In this document: piece after piece, positions 1 to 7,090 of the stretch
Numbering within the stretch: the stretch's first letter is position 1
Layout: every line of letters begins with the position of its first letter
From: an uncultured Alistipes sp.
Lineage (GTDB): Bacteria; Bacteroidota; Bacteroidia; Bacteroidales; Rikenellaceae
DNA: 9,355 nucleotides
Direction of reading: 5' to 3'
Assembly (NCBI GenBank): GCA_904502075.1
Contig: CAJGDL010000066.1
Span: forward strand, 1-9,355
The notes under the pieces: generated by a model
Told to the model about the DNA's origin: nothing
What the model saw: only the letters and a program-made list of their open reading frames with translations
The model's database searches: none
Position numbers and translations under genes: made by a program

Positions 1-43
1 GGCAGGGCGTGGTTTTTTTAGAGGGGTGGGAGGTTAGGGAGGA
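1..43. other. Window edge, possible 3' half of a terminator from a gene to the left
   Basis: The sequence GGCAGGGCGTGG followed by T7 looks like the right arm and U-tract of a plus-strand intrinsic terminator. The left arm would lie outside the window. A G-rich stretch follows up to the minisatellite. No gene is seen. Confidence 0.3.
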
Positions 44-214
44 GGGAGTTATGGGAATTATGGGAATTGTGGGAGTTGTGGGAGTTGTGGGAGTTGTGGG
101 AATTATGGGAATTATGGGAATTGTGGGAATTGTGGGAATTATGGGAATTGTGGGAATTATGGGAATTATGGGAGTTGTGGGAATTGTGGGAATTATGGGA
201 ATTATGGGAGATAT
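44..214 (+). repeat. 9-bp minisatellite, 18 full copies of GGGARTTRT
   Basis: Eighteen head-to-tail units of GGGARTTRT (44-205), varying only at the R positions, plus a degenerate unit at 206-214. Because the unit is 9 bp, all frames without stops read as repeats (MGI/VGV, WEL and, on the other strand, SHN), so the open frames here are artefacts. Every unit holds a GGG tract separated by 6 nt, which meets the G3-N(1-7) G-quadruplex pattern many times over. Confidence 0.93.
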
Positions 215-219
215 ACACT

Positions 220-273
220 AAAATTCCTATAACTCCTATAACTCCTATAACTCCTACACCTCCTATAATTCCC
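220..273 (-). repeat. Inverted arm of the 9-bp minisatellite, six copies
   Basis: Six 9-bp units (mostly ATAACTCCT, the last ATAATTCCC) that are the same repeat on the opposite strand, most with an A in place of the first G. The array is therefore head-to-head with the 18-copy arm, separated only by the degenerate unit and 5 nt. Pairing between the arms could form a long imperfect hairpin. Confidence 0.85.
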
Positions 274-300
274 ATAAAAAAAGCAACAATCCTCCCCCAA

Positions 301-338
301 AAAGCAAAGGCATTAAGGAATGCATCCTTAATGCCTTT
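301..338 (-). terminator. Operon terminator (probably bidirectional)
   Basis: A perfect 14-bp stem: AAAGGCATTAAGGA (306-319) pairs with TCCTTAATGCCTTT (325-338) around a 5-nt loop. On the minus strand the stem ends in TTT and is followed by GC and T5. On the plus strand it ends in T5 (336-340). It begins 34 nt after the stop codon of the beta-helix gene and fits as the end of the operon, with the ability to stop convergent transcription too. Confidence 0.85.
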
Positions 339-372
339 TTGCCAAGCAAGCCGAACTCGAGAGTCTTCGGCC

Positions 373-3288
373 TTACATGTGGTTGACCTTGAGCGATTCG
401 TCGTGGATGGGGGCCGATTCCTTTGGGGTATTGGTAAAGGTGAAGGTGCGCTCCTCCTCCGAGTTGTTTTGTCCTAATAGCTTTTGTTGCTGCTGTTGAT
501 CGACATCGTAGGCCCAAGCCCAGGGAAGCTCTACGACCTTGTAGGTACCGGCATGCTTGAGGGTGATTTTCTTGGTGCGGTTGCCATTTTCATCCTTGTC
601 AGCATCGGTGAGCATCACGGTTACATAGAGGCTTTCGGTTCCACCCTCCACCCGATAGATATTGAAGATGGCATTTTCGCCGCTCTTCATCCCCTTCTTC
701 ACGAGTAAGAGGTAGTCCTCGTGCCAAATCAAGGTGAGGCTCAAGTATTTATTCTGATAGACTTTCGAACTCTCATTCTCGCCAAACTCGATGCAATAGT
801 ATTCCCCTTCTTTTTCTCTTAACACATCGCGTACACGCTGATTGGTTCGATCGGTGTTCCAGGCGTTGCCCTTCAACTTCAACCCCTTGTCGTAGTTGGT
901 GTCGTTGGTGATGTAGTCCTCGCTCCAGAACAAGTTGCTGATGCTGCCACCCTCATAACCGTCCAGGTTCAGTTTTTGCACATCGGGAAGCGTAATCTTG
1001 ACATTCGAGTGGTAGCCAAAGAGGTCGTCGGCACCATTCTCGGCAATATTGGAGTAGATACCGAAGTTTTGGGGTTGTGCGAAACTCAGCTGTGCGTATT
1101 CTCCGACATAGAATCCGCCACCCATTCCCGAAATCGTCTTGTAGTCGAGGTTGTAGGCCGTGTTGAGCGTCTGTCCATTCTTGGCTTTCGCCTGATTGTA
1201 GCGGATAATTCCCGATTGGTAGTCGAGTTTTGCCGGGCCGTCGGCAATACCCTTCATCAGGATGCCTCCGCCATTAAGGGCCGTGTTGTTCTCGATGTCG
1301 ATGTTTTGAATGGTCAGGTCGAGGTCACCATAAGCGGCCAGCCCTCCTCCGTAGAGGGCGTTGTTTTTCGTAATATCGCCACCCGAGAGGAGAACATCGT
1401 TCGTCGCAATCGTTCCGTTGGAGCCGGCATCGGCGTTGTAGACGAAGACACCGCCTCCATACATGCCGCTGCTGTTGTTTGCGATCGAGCCGCTTTGGAT
1501 GGCGAACGAGCCGTTTTGCACATAAACACCGCCGCCGCCATAGATCTCATTGTCCGCGATATCCTCGTAGAGGGAACTATTGTTGGTTACATTCACCTGG
1601 TCGAGCGAAATATTACCGTCACAGATGTAGATTCCGCCACCACTTCCCGCTGTCGCCTTGTTCTCGGAGAGCGTAACGAGATTGCTACTTGCCGATTCGA
1701 ATGAGACATTTACATTGCTTGTCGAGATACCTCCGCCGCGGTGAGCCTCATTGCCCGTGATGGTTCCCGAATTGAGGTAGATGTTGAAGGTGTAGTTGCG
1801 ATCGGCAGAGGTGGTGTTATTGAAATAGATCCCTCCGCCATCCATGCCGGCACGGTTGTTTTTTACGGTCATGCCGCTGAAGTTCGCGGTAATTCTTGTT
1901 CCCGCAAGAAGTTTTGTCGCAGCCGTGAAGTCAAAGGCGATACCACCACCCTGACCGGCAGCGTAGTTGTCGCTCACCTCCAATTTGTTGGAGAGGTTAT
2001 AGGTGATCAGACCGCCACCGACATGATACATATCTGAGGCGTAGCCAAAGATATGAATACCCGCACCGTTGCCGTTATCCTCCGGAGCATCTATGTAGGT
2101 AGTCTCCGCGCTTCGTAGAAGACCGTAGCACTCATTTCCTGTAACCACGGTCTTGTTGCCCGTGAACTCGAAGATGGTCTCCATACGCATACCACCGGCA
2201 TTACGCATCGCGCGGTTGTTCTTGAAGGTACAGCCGTCGATGGTACACTTCGTGGAGGAGTGGCCTCCGGCATTCCACCAAAGTCCTGCACCGTCGCCGT
2301 GCGAGAAATTGGTGTCGAAGGTGGTATTTTTGAGTTGCAACAGATGGGCACTTCCTCCTTTGCAGCGGATAATACCGCCCCAACCGTCTTTATCGCCAAA
2401 GACCACGCAATTCCGAATCGTACAATTTTCCACGACGATTCGGCGGTCGGCATGATCCGGGGGGTAGGAGGCCAAATTGAGGTTGTTCGAGTTTCCGATA
2501 TTCAGAAAGACTCCGGTTCTCGATTTGCACTTTTCCACCAAGCAATACTTCAGGTGGGTGTAGCGATATTGGTATAAATTTGTGTCTGTCCCAAAAATGT
2601 GCGACGAGGCGATGCCGAAGACTCCGCTATGCGTATTACCCCCCTTGCCGAAGTTGTCGCTTGCGTAGAAGTTGCGGATATTTACGCGGAAGAATTCCAA
2701 CGCTCCGATGGATTCAATCATCGACGTATTGTCGGTAAAGCGCATTTGGTTGGTCGCGGAGAGCACCCACTTCTTCACTCCGTTCCCTACCTCTTCCTCA
2801 TACCACTCTTCGCCTTGGCTATTTTTTGCCCAAATACTACCGCCGTCAAGCGTGATGGGGGCATATTTCGAAAATTTTGCCTCCGTCATATTCGACCAGG
2901 CACCGTCGTTCTCTAATACTTTGTAGATTGTATTATCGCTTTTGCGCAAATTAAAACCCTGATCGGTATAGTTAAAGGCCAACTTGGAGCCTCCGATTAC
3001 CTTGAAGAGCGGGGTGGTTCGATCTCCATTCACCCCATTCTTGATGGTGTACTCCCTGCCACTAAGGTTTACAATACGCAATGTAGTCCAATTATCCACG
3101 GTGATGGTACCCGTGATGGTTACATTGCCCTCAATCAGAATGATTTTTGTAGCTCCGGCATTGTAGGTGACATTCCCAATGGTCTGTGGTCCATTCGAAC
3201 CTCCCCAAATTTCCCAGGTTTGGGCCTTCAGATTCGTCAGGCCGAGGAGGAGGGCAATCAGTAGGCATATAATATGTTTGCTACGCAT
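373..3288 (-). CDS. Large secreted beta-helix adhesin with C-terminal Cna-B/SpaA-like domain, candidate fibre tip
   Basis: This is the last and largest gene of the operon (971 residues). Residues 1-22 are a Sec signal peptide (IICLLIALLLGL, cleavage LKA|Q) without a lipobox. Residues about 280-760 contain repeated turns of the type 'NN.A...GGGI/V', e.g. KNNRAGMDGGGIYF, GNEAHRGGGIS, NSSGMYGGGVFVYN, NNALYGGGLAAYG and NNTALNGGGILM. This is the pattern of right-handed parallel beta-helix proteins and Chlamydia Pmp-type repeats. Residues about 858-955 look like a prealbumin-fold Cna-B/SpaA domain: a Lys-rich first strand (LLLVKKGMKSGENAIFNIYR), YKVVELPWAW with Glu920, and a closing TFTFTNT with Asn953. 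This gives the Lys-Glu-Asn set used for intramolecular isopeptide bonds. A run of five Gln (931-935) lies between. There is no T9SS sorting domain or membrane anchor, so attachment through the fimbria is inferred. The beta-helix call is strong; the tip role is inference. Confidence 0.87.
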   Translation of the reverse strand: MRSKHIICLLIALLLGLTNLKAQTWEIWGGSNGPQTIGNVTYNAGATKIILIEGNVTITGTITVDNWTTLRIVNLSGREYTIKNGVNGDRTTPLFKVIGGSKLAFNYTDQGFNLRKSDNTIYKVLENDGAWSNMTEAKFSKYAPITLDGGSIWAKNSQGEEWYEEEVGNGVKKWVLSATNQMRFTDNTSMIESIGALEFFRVNIRNFYASDNFGKGGNTHSGVFGIASSHIFGTDTNLYQYRYTHLKYCLVEKCKSRTGVFLNIGNSNNLNLASYPPDHADRRIVVENCTIRNCVVFGDKDGWGGIIRCKGGSAHLLQLKNTTFDTNFSHGDGAGLWWNAGGHSSTKCTIDGCTFKNNRAMRNAGGMRMETIFEFTGNKTVVTGNECYGLLRSAETTYIDAPEDNGNGAGIHIFGYASDMYHVGGGLITYNLSNKLEVSDNYAAGQGGGIAFDFTAATKLLAGTRITANFSGMTVKNNRAGMDGGGIYFNNTTSADRNYTFNIYLNSGTITGNEAHRGGGISTSNVNVSFESASSNLVTLSENKATAGSGGGIYICDGNISLDQVNVTNNSSLYEDIADNEIYGGGGVYVQNGSFAIQSGSIANNSSGMYGGGVFVYNADAGSNGTIATNDVLLSGGDITKNNALYGGGLAAYGDLDLTIQNIDIENNTALNGGGILMKGIADGPAKLDYQSGIIRYNQAKAKNGQTLNTAYNLDYKTISGMGGGFYVGEYAQLSFAQPQNFGIYSNIAENGADDLFGYHSNVKITLPDVQKLNLDGYEGGSISNLFWSEDYITNDTNYDKGLKLKGNAWNTDRTNQRVRDVLREKEGEYYCIEFGENESSKVYQNKYLSLTLIWHEDYLLLVKKGMKSGENAIFNIYRVEGGTESLYVTVMLTDADKDENGNRTKKITLKHAGTYKVVELPWAWAYDVDQQQQQKLLGQNNSEEERTFTFTNTPKESAPIHDESLKVNHM

Positions 3289-3308
3289 ACGCTTGTCGTT
3301 TTTTGAGG

Positions 3309-4724
3309 TTATTCAAGGTGATCCAATTCGCTCCATAAACTCTTCGCCGCGAGGGGAATGATCTGAACCGCCAGGTCGATTTCGAGGCTTTGGCCGATGT
3401 GAGCATCGGAGACGGCATCGTAGAGGGTGTAACTCTCGAAGAGGCGGCACTCGGTCTGCTGGTCGTGCTCCAGGGGGAGCTGGTAGTAGTAGAACCCATC
3501 TGCCCCCTGCTTCCAATAGGTGCTCCAATTGGTGGCGTAAGTAAACTTACCATCGCTTGCTTGCCATGCTTCGGAGACCTCTCCCATTGCATTGCGCCAA
3601 TAGCCAACAATCGCGGCGCGGACATAGCCCGTGGCCACACCGGTATTGGTAATCGTCACCTGGCTCTTGACATTTCCTGCCACCTGGTCGTCGATTTCTA
3701 CATCAATCTTATCGGGCAGACCGATGGTGAAGATATACTTTTTGTCGGGCTCCCAGGCGGGGATGATCTCCTTGAACCGTTTCTCGAAGAGGTAGTCGAT
3801 GCCGTCCATCGTAAATCCGAGGCGCAAGAGGGTGTTGTTGCCCAAGGTCTGGGGTAGCATCATAAAGATTGTCTCGGCCGTGCCCATCTGTTCGCCACTC
3901 ACGGCCTGCTGGTTGATCTCCTCCGTATAGGTTGCATTTTGGCTCTTACCCGCATAGCTCCAGGTGAATTGCAACTCTTCGTTGCCGAGATCCACCAATT
4001 CGCAGTGGCCGGCGTTGTAGACTCCGCCAATCGAGATGCTCTTCAGCTGAATCCCTTCGGGCATCGTACCCACCTTGAAGAGGATTGCCGAGAGGGCGTG
4101 GTGGAAGGTGAGGTGTACCTCCGAGGAGGTGGCAAGCGATCGGTCGGGGGTGATGGCAAAGAGTACATCGGGCTGTGCCGTGGCATCCTTCTTGGGCGAG
4201 GAGCCGGCTGCGGGGAGGGTGTAGTCGAACGACCCCTTGCAACGCTCGCCATCGCGCATGAAGGTGGGGTGGAGGGTCAGCTCCTCGCTCGAGGTGCTGG
4301 AGGCAAAGAACGACAGGGGCTCTTGAGGCCAAAAGAGCGAGGAGATCCCTTGGTTGCCGCTGATCGAGACTTCGGCATCGCGGAAGTAGATGTCGCCGTT
4401 GTCGCGCAGGGCGGTAACGACAATCTTGGTGATCGGATTGGTGGTGTTGTCGAGGGCGGCTCCGCGTGTCTCTTGCTCGGCCAGCACCTCGTCCTCCTGC
4501 TCGCCCAGGGAGAGCGAGAGGGCGCGACCGTTGATCTCGAAGGGAATCTTGAGGCTGTTTTCGCTGCTTCGGGTGGTCGTCGGGCGATCCTCCTCGATGC
4601 GGAGCATGATTCTATTGCTCGTCACGGCGTTCTCCACCTCATCGCGCTGACACGCCGAGGTCAGCACGAGGACGAGGAGGGCCACCGCGGATAGAATCCT
4701 CTTATGGGTCGATCTTGAACTCAT
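3309..4724 (-). CDS. Minor fimbrillin: Mfa-like_1 domain plus TasA/camelysin-like C-terminal domain
   Basis: The gene encodes 471 residues. The N-terminus is a lipoprotein signal (hydrophobic LSAVALLVLVLTSAC, Cys25). Residues about 35-340 are a fimbrillin domain of the Mfa-like_1 type: FWPQEPLSFFA (131-141), DVLFAITPDRS, VHLTFHHALSAILFKV (203-218), MMLPQTL and W324EPDKKYIFTIGL. After this normal fimbrillin end comes an extra domain of about 125 residues (347-471). It contains VTITNTGVATGYVRAAIVGYW, W404KQGADGFYYYQLPL, CRLFESYTL and LEIDLAVQIIPLAAKSLW. These pieces resemble the 'TNTG...YVR...W...DGYYYY...PL...LF.S...L.V.A..IQA' pattern of Firmicutes TasA/camelysin (SipW-dependent) fibre proteins. 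It lies 126 bp after the fimbrillin gene and 20 bp before the beta-helix gene. It is probably a minor or adaptor subunit. The fimbrillin call is firm; the C-terminal similarity is from pattern memory. Confidence 0.85.
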   Translation of the reverse strand: MSSRSTHKRILSAVALLVLVLTSACQRDEVENAVTSNRIMLRIEEDRPTTTRSSENSLKIPFEINGRALSLSLGEQEDEVLAEQETRGAALDNTTNPITKIVVTALRDNGDIYFRDAEVSISGNQGISSLFWPQEPLSFFASSTSSEELTLHPTFMRDGERCKGSFDYTLPAAGSSPKKDATAQPDVLFAITPDRSLATSSEVHLTFHHALSAILFKVGTMPEGIQLKSISIGGVYNAGHCELVDLGNEELQFTWSYAGKSQNATYTEEINQQAVSGEQMGTAETIFMMLPQTLGNNTLLRLGFTMDGIDYLFEKRFKEIIPAWEPDKKYIFTIGLPDKIDVEIDDQVAGNVKSQVTITNTGVATGYVRAAIVGYWRNAMGEVSEAWQASDGKFTYATNWSTYWKQGADGFYYYQLPLEHDQQTECRLFESYTLYDAVSDAHIGQSLEIDLAVQIIPLAAKSLWSELDHLE

Positions 4725-4746
4725 AATCCGTCTGTTTGATTGGTGA

Positions 4747-4774
4747 CCGAGCAGGGAGATTCAACCCCACTCGG
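4747..4774 (-). other. Second intercistronic hairpin before the minor fimbrillin gene
   Basis: CCGAGCAGGG (4747-4756) and CCCCACTCGG (4765-4774) can form a 10-bp stem with an 8-nt loop; on the minus-strand RNA two of the pairs are G-U. No U-tract follows, so it is not a terminator. It may stabilise the 5' end of a processed downstream mRNA. Confidence 0.4.
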
Positions 4775-4799
4775 CCTAAGGGTGTGCTTTTCGCACGGG

Positions 4800-4838
4800 A
4801 AAACCCGATGTGGAGCCCTGTCGTGGGCTCCACTCGGG
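4800..4838 (-). terminator. Terminator-like hairpin directly after the major fimbrillin gene
   Basis: A 14-bp G/C-rich stem with one bulged base and a 6-nt loop: CCCGA (4804-4808) and GTGGAGCCC (4810-4818) pair with GGGCTCCAC (4825-4833) and TCGGG (4834-4838). On the minus strand it is followed by TTTT (4803-4800). It starts 12 nt after the fimbrillin stop codon. Because the next genes belong to the same system and no consensus promoter is visible between, partial read-through or mRNA stabilisation of the shaft subunit is the likely role. Confidence 0.75.
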
Positions 4839-4850
4839 AGAATTGGGTGA

Positions 4851-5984
4851 TTACTCTACCTCGATCTCACCGGCGTTAACGACTACAAAGTCATCCACGG
4901 TGATCGTGTAGGAGATGGGAACCAATACAGCCTCCGGCTCGTCGTCATCGGGCTCGGGATCGTAGCCACCATTGCCCTTACCGAATACCAGGGTGTAGAT
5001 GTACTTCTTGCCCTGCTCCCAAGCGAAGCTTGCGGGTACGGCGAGCTTCTCGTGAGCACCCTGCTTACCCCAGAGGGCAACATCAGCCGATGCATCGAAC
5101 GAAGCACCAGCTACGTTGTAGATGCAGCAGTCGATCAAGAGATAGGTGCCATTGATATCAGGAACAGCAGCTTCGTTCTCGGGATCCCAAGCCGTCGTAG
5201 CGCCCTGGGGCATCAGCAGCATGGCGTTCGTGAAGTTGCTCTCATCCGTTACATAGGTCAGGGGGGCAGCGGTAGCCGTTACCTCCTTGGCAGCAAACGA
5301 TACGGCGTAGTCGGCCGAACCGGTAGCGGTGGCCCAGCTACCCCAAGTGCCATCGGTGTAGTTGATGGTGTTTGCACCACCGTTGTGCTCGCCCACCTTG
5401 TTCACGGTTGCCTTTGCGGGGAAGGTGTAGGTCGAAGTGTTGGCTACATTGTGAACCTCTACACCCGAAACCTCTACATAGAGCTTGCCCTCGCTGGCGT
5501 TCTTGGCAGCGAAAACAACCTGCGACAGGGCGTGACGGAAGTTCAGAGCTACCGGGTCGTTGCTCTTGCCCTGCTTCTGTACAGCGTACATCAGGTCTTT
5601 CTGATTGGCAACAGTAGTCTCTACCACGAAGTTGTCGAACGTAGGAACGCTGCCGGCCGTGTAGCTCATGTTGCCGTTTACCTGGGCGTAGAAGGTAACA
5701 TCACCCGAGTTGGGCCAGTAGCGCGTAGCGGTGCTGCTGCAGGTACCATCGTTGGCAACGGTAATCACATCGTTCTCAAAGTAGAGCTTGCCATCGTGCT
5801 CGGCCGATACGGTAAACGAGCCGGGCTTGTGGTTGTTGCAGAATACATTTGCGGCACGCGTAGCGCTGTTTACCACAGCACCATACGAAATTTGATCATT
5901 CACGCGGTTCATCTCCACCACGTCGTCCTTCGAGCAGGCCACCATCGCTACAGCAGCCAGGGCTCCTAAAAGTACTTTTTTCAT
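4851..5984 (-). CDS. Fimbrillin (Mfa-like_1/FimA superfamily), probable major shaft subunit
   Basis: The gene encodes 377 residues. The open frame continues upstream to 6068, but I start at 5984. That Met opens a clear lipoprotein signal (MKKVLLGALAAVAMVAC, Cys17), lies beyond the previous stop and follows an A/T-rich leader. The longer start would overlap the DUF5119 gene and hide the signal peptide. Mfa-like_1 (PF13149) hallmarks are RYWPNSGDVTFYA (about 88-100), LNFRHALSQVVFAAKN (147-162), MLLMPQ (255-260) and WEQGKKYIYTL (322-332). An acidic linker (YDPEPDDDEPE) leads to the C-terminal strand region PISYTITVDDFVVVN. In type V pilins the lipidated precursor is exported, cut after an Arg by a trypsin-like protease, and polymerised by donor-strand exchange. 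Arg43 (SATR|AANVF) is a candidate cut site, inferred only. The terminator-like hairpin right after the stop, and its position third in the operon, support it being the abundant subunit. Confidence 0.9.
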   Translation of the reverse strand: MKKVLLGALAAVAMVACSKDDVVEMNRVNDQISYGAVVNSATRAANVFCNNHKPGSFTVSAEHDGKLYFENDVITVANDGTCSSTATRYWPNSGDVTFYAQVNGNMSYTAGSVPTFDNFVVETTVANQKDLMYAVQKQGKSNDPVALNFRHALSQVVFAAKNASEGKLYVEVSGVEVHNVANTSTYTFPAKATVNKVGEHNGGANTINYTDGTWGSWATATGSADYAVSFAAKEVTATAAPLTYVTDESNFTNAMLLMPQGATTAWDPENEAAVPDINGTYLLIDCCIYNVAGASFDASADVALWGKQGAHEKLAVPASFAWEQGKKYIYTLVFGKGNGGYDPEPDDDEPEAVLVPISYTITVDDFVVVNAGEIEVE

Positions 5985-6034
5985 AAATGTGTTTTTTTTA
6001 AAAGGTTTGTTATTAAATTTGGTTGTTAGAAATT
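5985..6034 (-). promoter_or_regulatory. A/T-rich leader of the major fimbrillin gene
   Basis: Fifty nucleotides between the DUF5119 stop and the fimbrillin ATG, very A/T-rich, with A8 at 5999-5992 just upstream of the start and no Shine-Dalgarno sequence. A-rich leaders of this kind are typical of well-translated Bacteroidetes genes and support the 5984 start. No TAnnTTTG promoter is present on the minus strand here. Confidence 0.5.
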
Positions 6035-7090
6035 TTACATGATAATATCCTCTTCCACGACTCCCCAATCATCGACACCTGGCTTGAAACCATGGCCATT
6101 CTCGATCGGCTGTGGGAGATCCAGGCCGTCGATAATCAGGTGCACATGCCTAAAATCGGGGGCTTCGTGTACTTGCTGCGTCACATCGAGGTTCTTACCA
6201 CCCGTGTAGCAGAGTTTCGTGCCGTCGTCCATCACCACATAGAAGGTCATCGTGTGTGGGTCGAGATTCTCCGCATGGTGGCCAAAGGTGTAGAATCGGC
6301 CCGTGAGGGTGGATACGCCATCCGAATAGGTCTCGAAGGGGAGGGTTACCGGCTCGGTGCTCAGAGCCTCGCTCGAGAGGGTCATCTGACCCGCCATGCC
6401 CGAGAGGGTGCCGCAAATATTGACCACATGCTTTAGGTTCGAGACGTTGCGTACTTCGTAGGTGTAGGTGCAGACCATCTCGTGGGGGTAGAGCGTAATC
6501 ACCTGTTCGTTGGTTGTGATGGGGTAGCCCGCACGCGAGTCTTCCGACGATTGGGGTTGCGAATTACTTCGCGAAAGGGCACTCTGCGGCACACAGGTGT
6601 AGTGAACGTGGTCGTCGGCGATCATTACGTCCACCGCACTGCAGCCCCACATCATGTCGGGGGTGATCACGACACGCTCCTGGTCGATACCCTCTCCGCG
6701 CGGGTTGTAGTTGGCCGAGTTTCCGTAGATCGGCTCCAAGACATTACCCTCGCGCGTATAGACACCATGGCTGTCGAAGGAGTGGGTGTTGAAGAAGATG
6801 TTGGCCTCCGTGTCGTTGTTGAAGCAGAGGATGCGGTAGTTGCCAACGCGCAGATTCACCTTGCCACCCACGCGGTTCGGGAAGTCGATACGCTTTCCGG
6901 AGCCGCCATCCAGCGGGTAGAAGTAGACGCACATGCCTCTCGGGTTGGCCTCGGGGGCCTCCACCCAGTCGAAAGCCACACGAATCGTGATTTCGTGGGG
7001 GTGGATATCGCAGAGCTCCTTATGGTTGCATCCCATAAGGAGAAGTAGGGGGGCGGCCCACAGCGAGAGGAGTTTTATCAGCCGCTTCAT
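6035..7090 (-). CDS. DUF5119-type fimbrial accessory lipoprotein
   Basis: This 351-residue gene is second in the operon. Residues 1-21 are a lipoprotein signal with lipobox LMGC (Cys21), so the mature protein should be acylated and sorted to the outer membrane. The start of the mature protein, CNHKELCDIHPHEITIRVAF followed by DW, EAPEANPRGMCVYFYP and GNYRILCFNNDTEA, fits the Bacteroidetes DUF5119 family, which is related in layout to FimB/Mfa2 anchor lipoproteins. Aspartate- and glutamate-rich residues close the C-terminus (EEDIIM). It overlaps the upstream gene by 4 bp, and a 50-nt A/T-rich gap separates it from the fimbrillin gene. By analogy with FimB/Mfa2 it may cap or anchor the base of the fibre; this is inference. 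A true FimB/Mfa2 protein (PF08842) is the main alternative, but the HPH...FDW opening favours DUF5119. Confidence 0.82.
   Translation of the reverse strand: MKRLIKLLSLWAAPLLLLMGCNHKELCDIHPHEITIRVAFDWVEAPEANPRGMCVYFYPLDGGSGKRIDFPNRVGGKVNLRVGNYRILCFNNDTEANIFFNTHSFDSHGVYTREGNVLEPIYGNSANYNPRGEGIDQERVVITPDMMWGCSAVDVMIADDHVHYTCVPQSALSRSNSQPQSSEDSRAGYPITTNEQVITLYPHEMVCTYTYEVRNVSNLKHVVNICGTLSGMAGQMTLSSEALSTEPVTLPFETYSDGVSTLTGRFYTFGHHAENLDPHTMTFYVVMDDGTKLCYTGGKNLDVTQQVHEAPDFRHVHLIIDGLDLPQPIENGHGFKPGVDDWGVVEEDIIM

Noticed and set aside
44..273. CRISPR array
   Set aside because: The units are only 9 bp and contiguous, with no spacers.
9..477. Open frames coding for MGI/VGV, WEL and SHN repeats across the minisatellite
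   Set aside because: They exist only because a 9-bp repeat without stops stays open in several frames on both strands; no start context or family is seen.
976..1704. Long plus-strand frame opposite the beta-helix gene (242 codons), and similar ones at 3939-4694, 5052-5969, 6482-7048 and 7744-8394
   Set aside because: They lie antisense to genes with clear families and signal peptides, and have no signal peptide, domain or promoter of their own. They reflect codon bias of the real genes.
6014..6021. TAAATTTG on the plus strand, matching the -7 promoter element
   Set aside because: It points away from the fimbrillin gene into the antisense of the DUF5119 gene, and no TTG is found at the right distance.
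5985..6068. Longer N-terminus of the fimbrillin starting at 6068
   Set aside because: It would place 28 unrelated residues before a standard lipoprotein signal and overlap the upstream gene; the ATG at 5984 explains everything.
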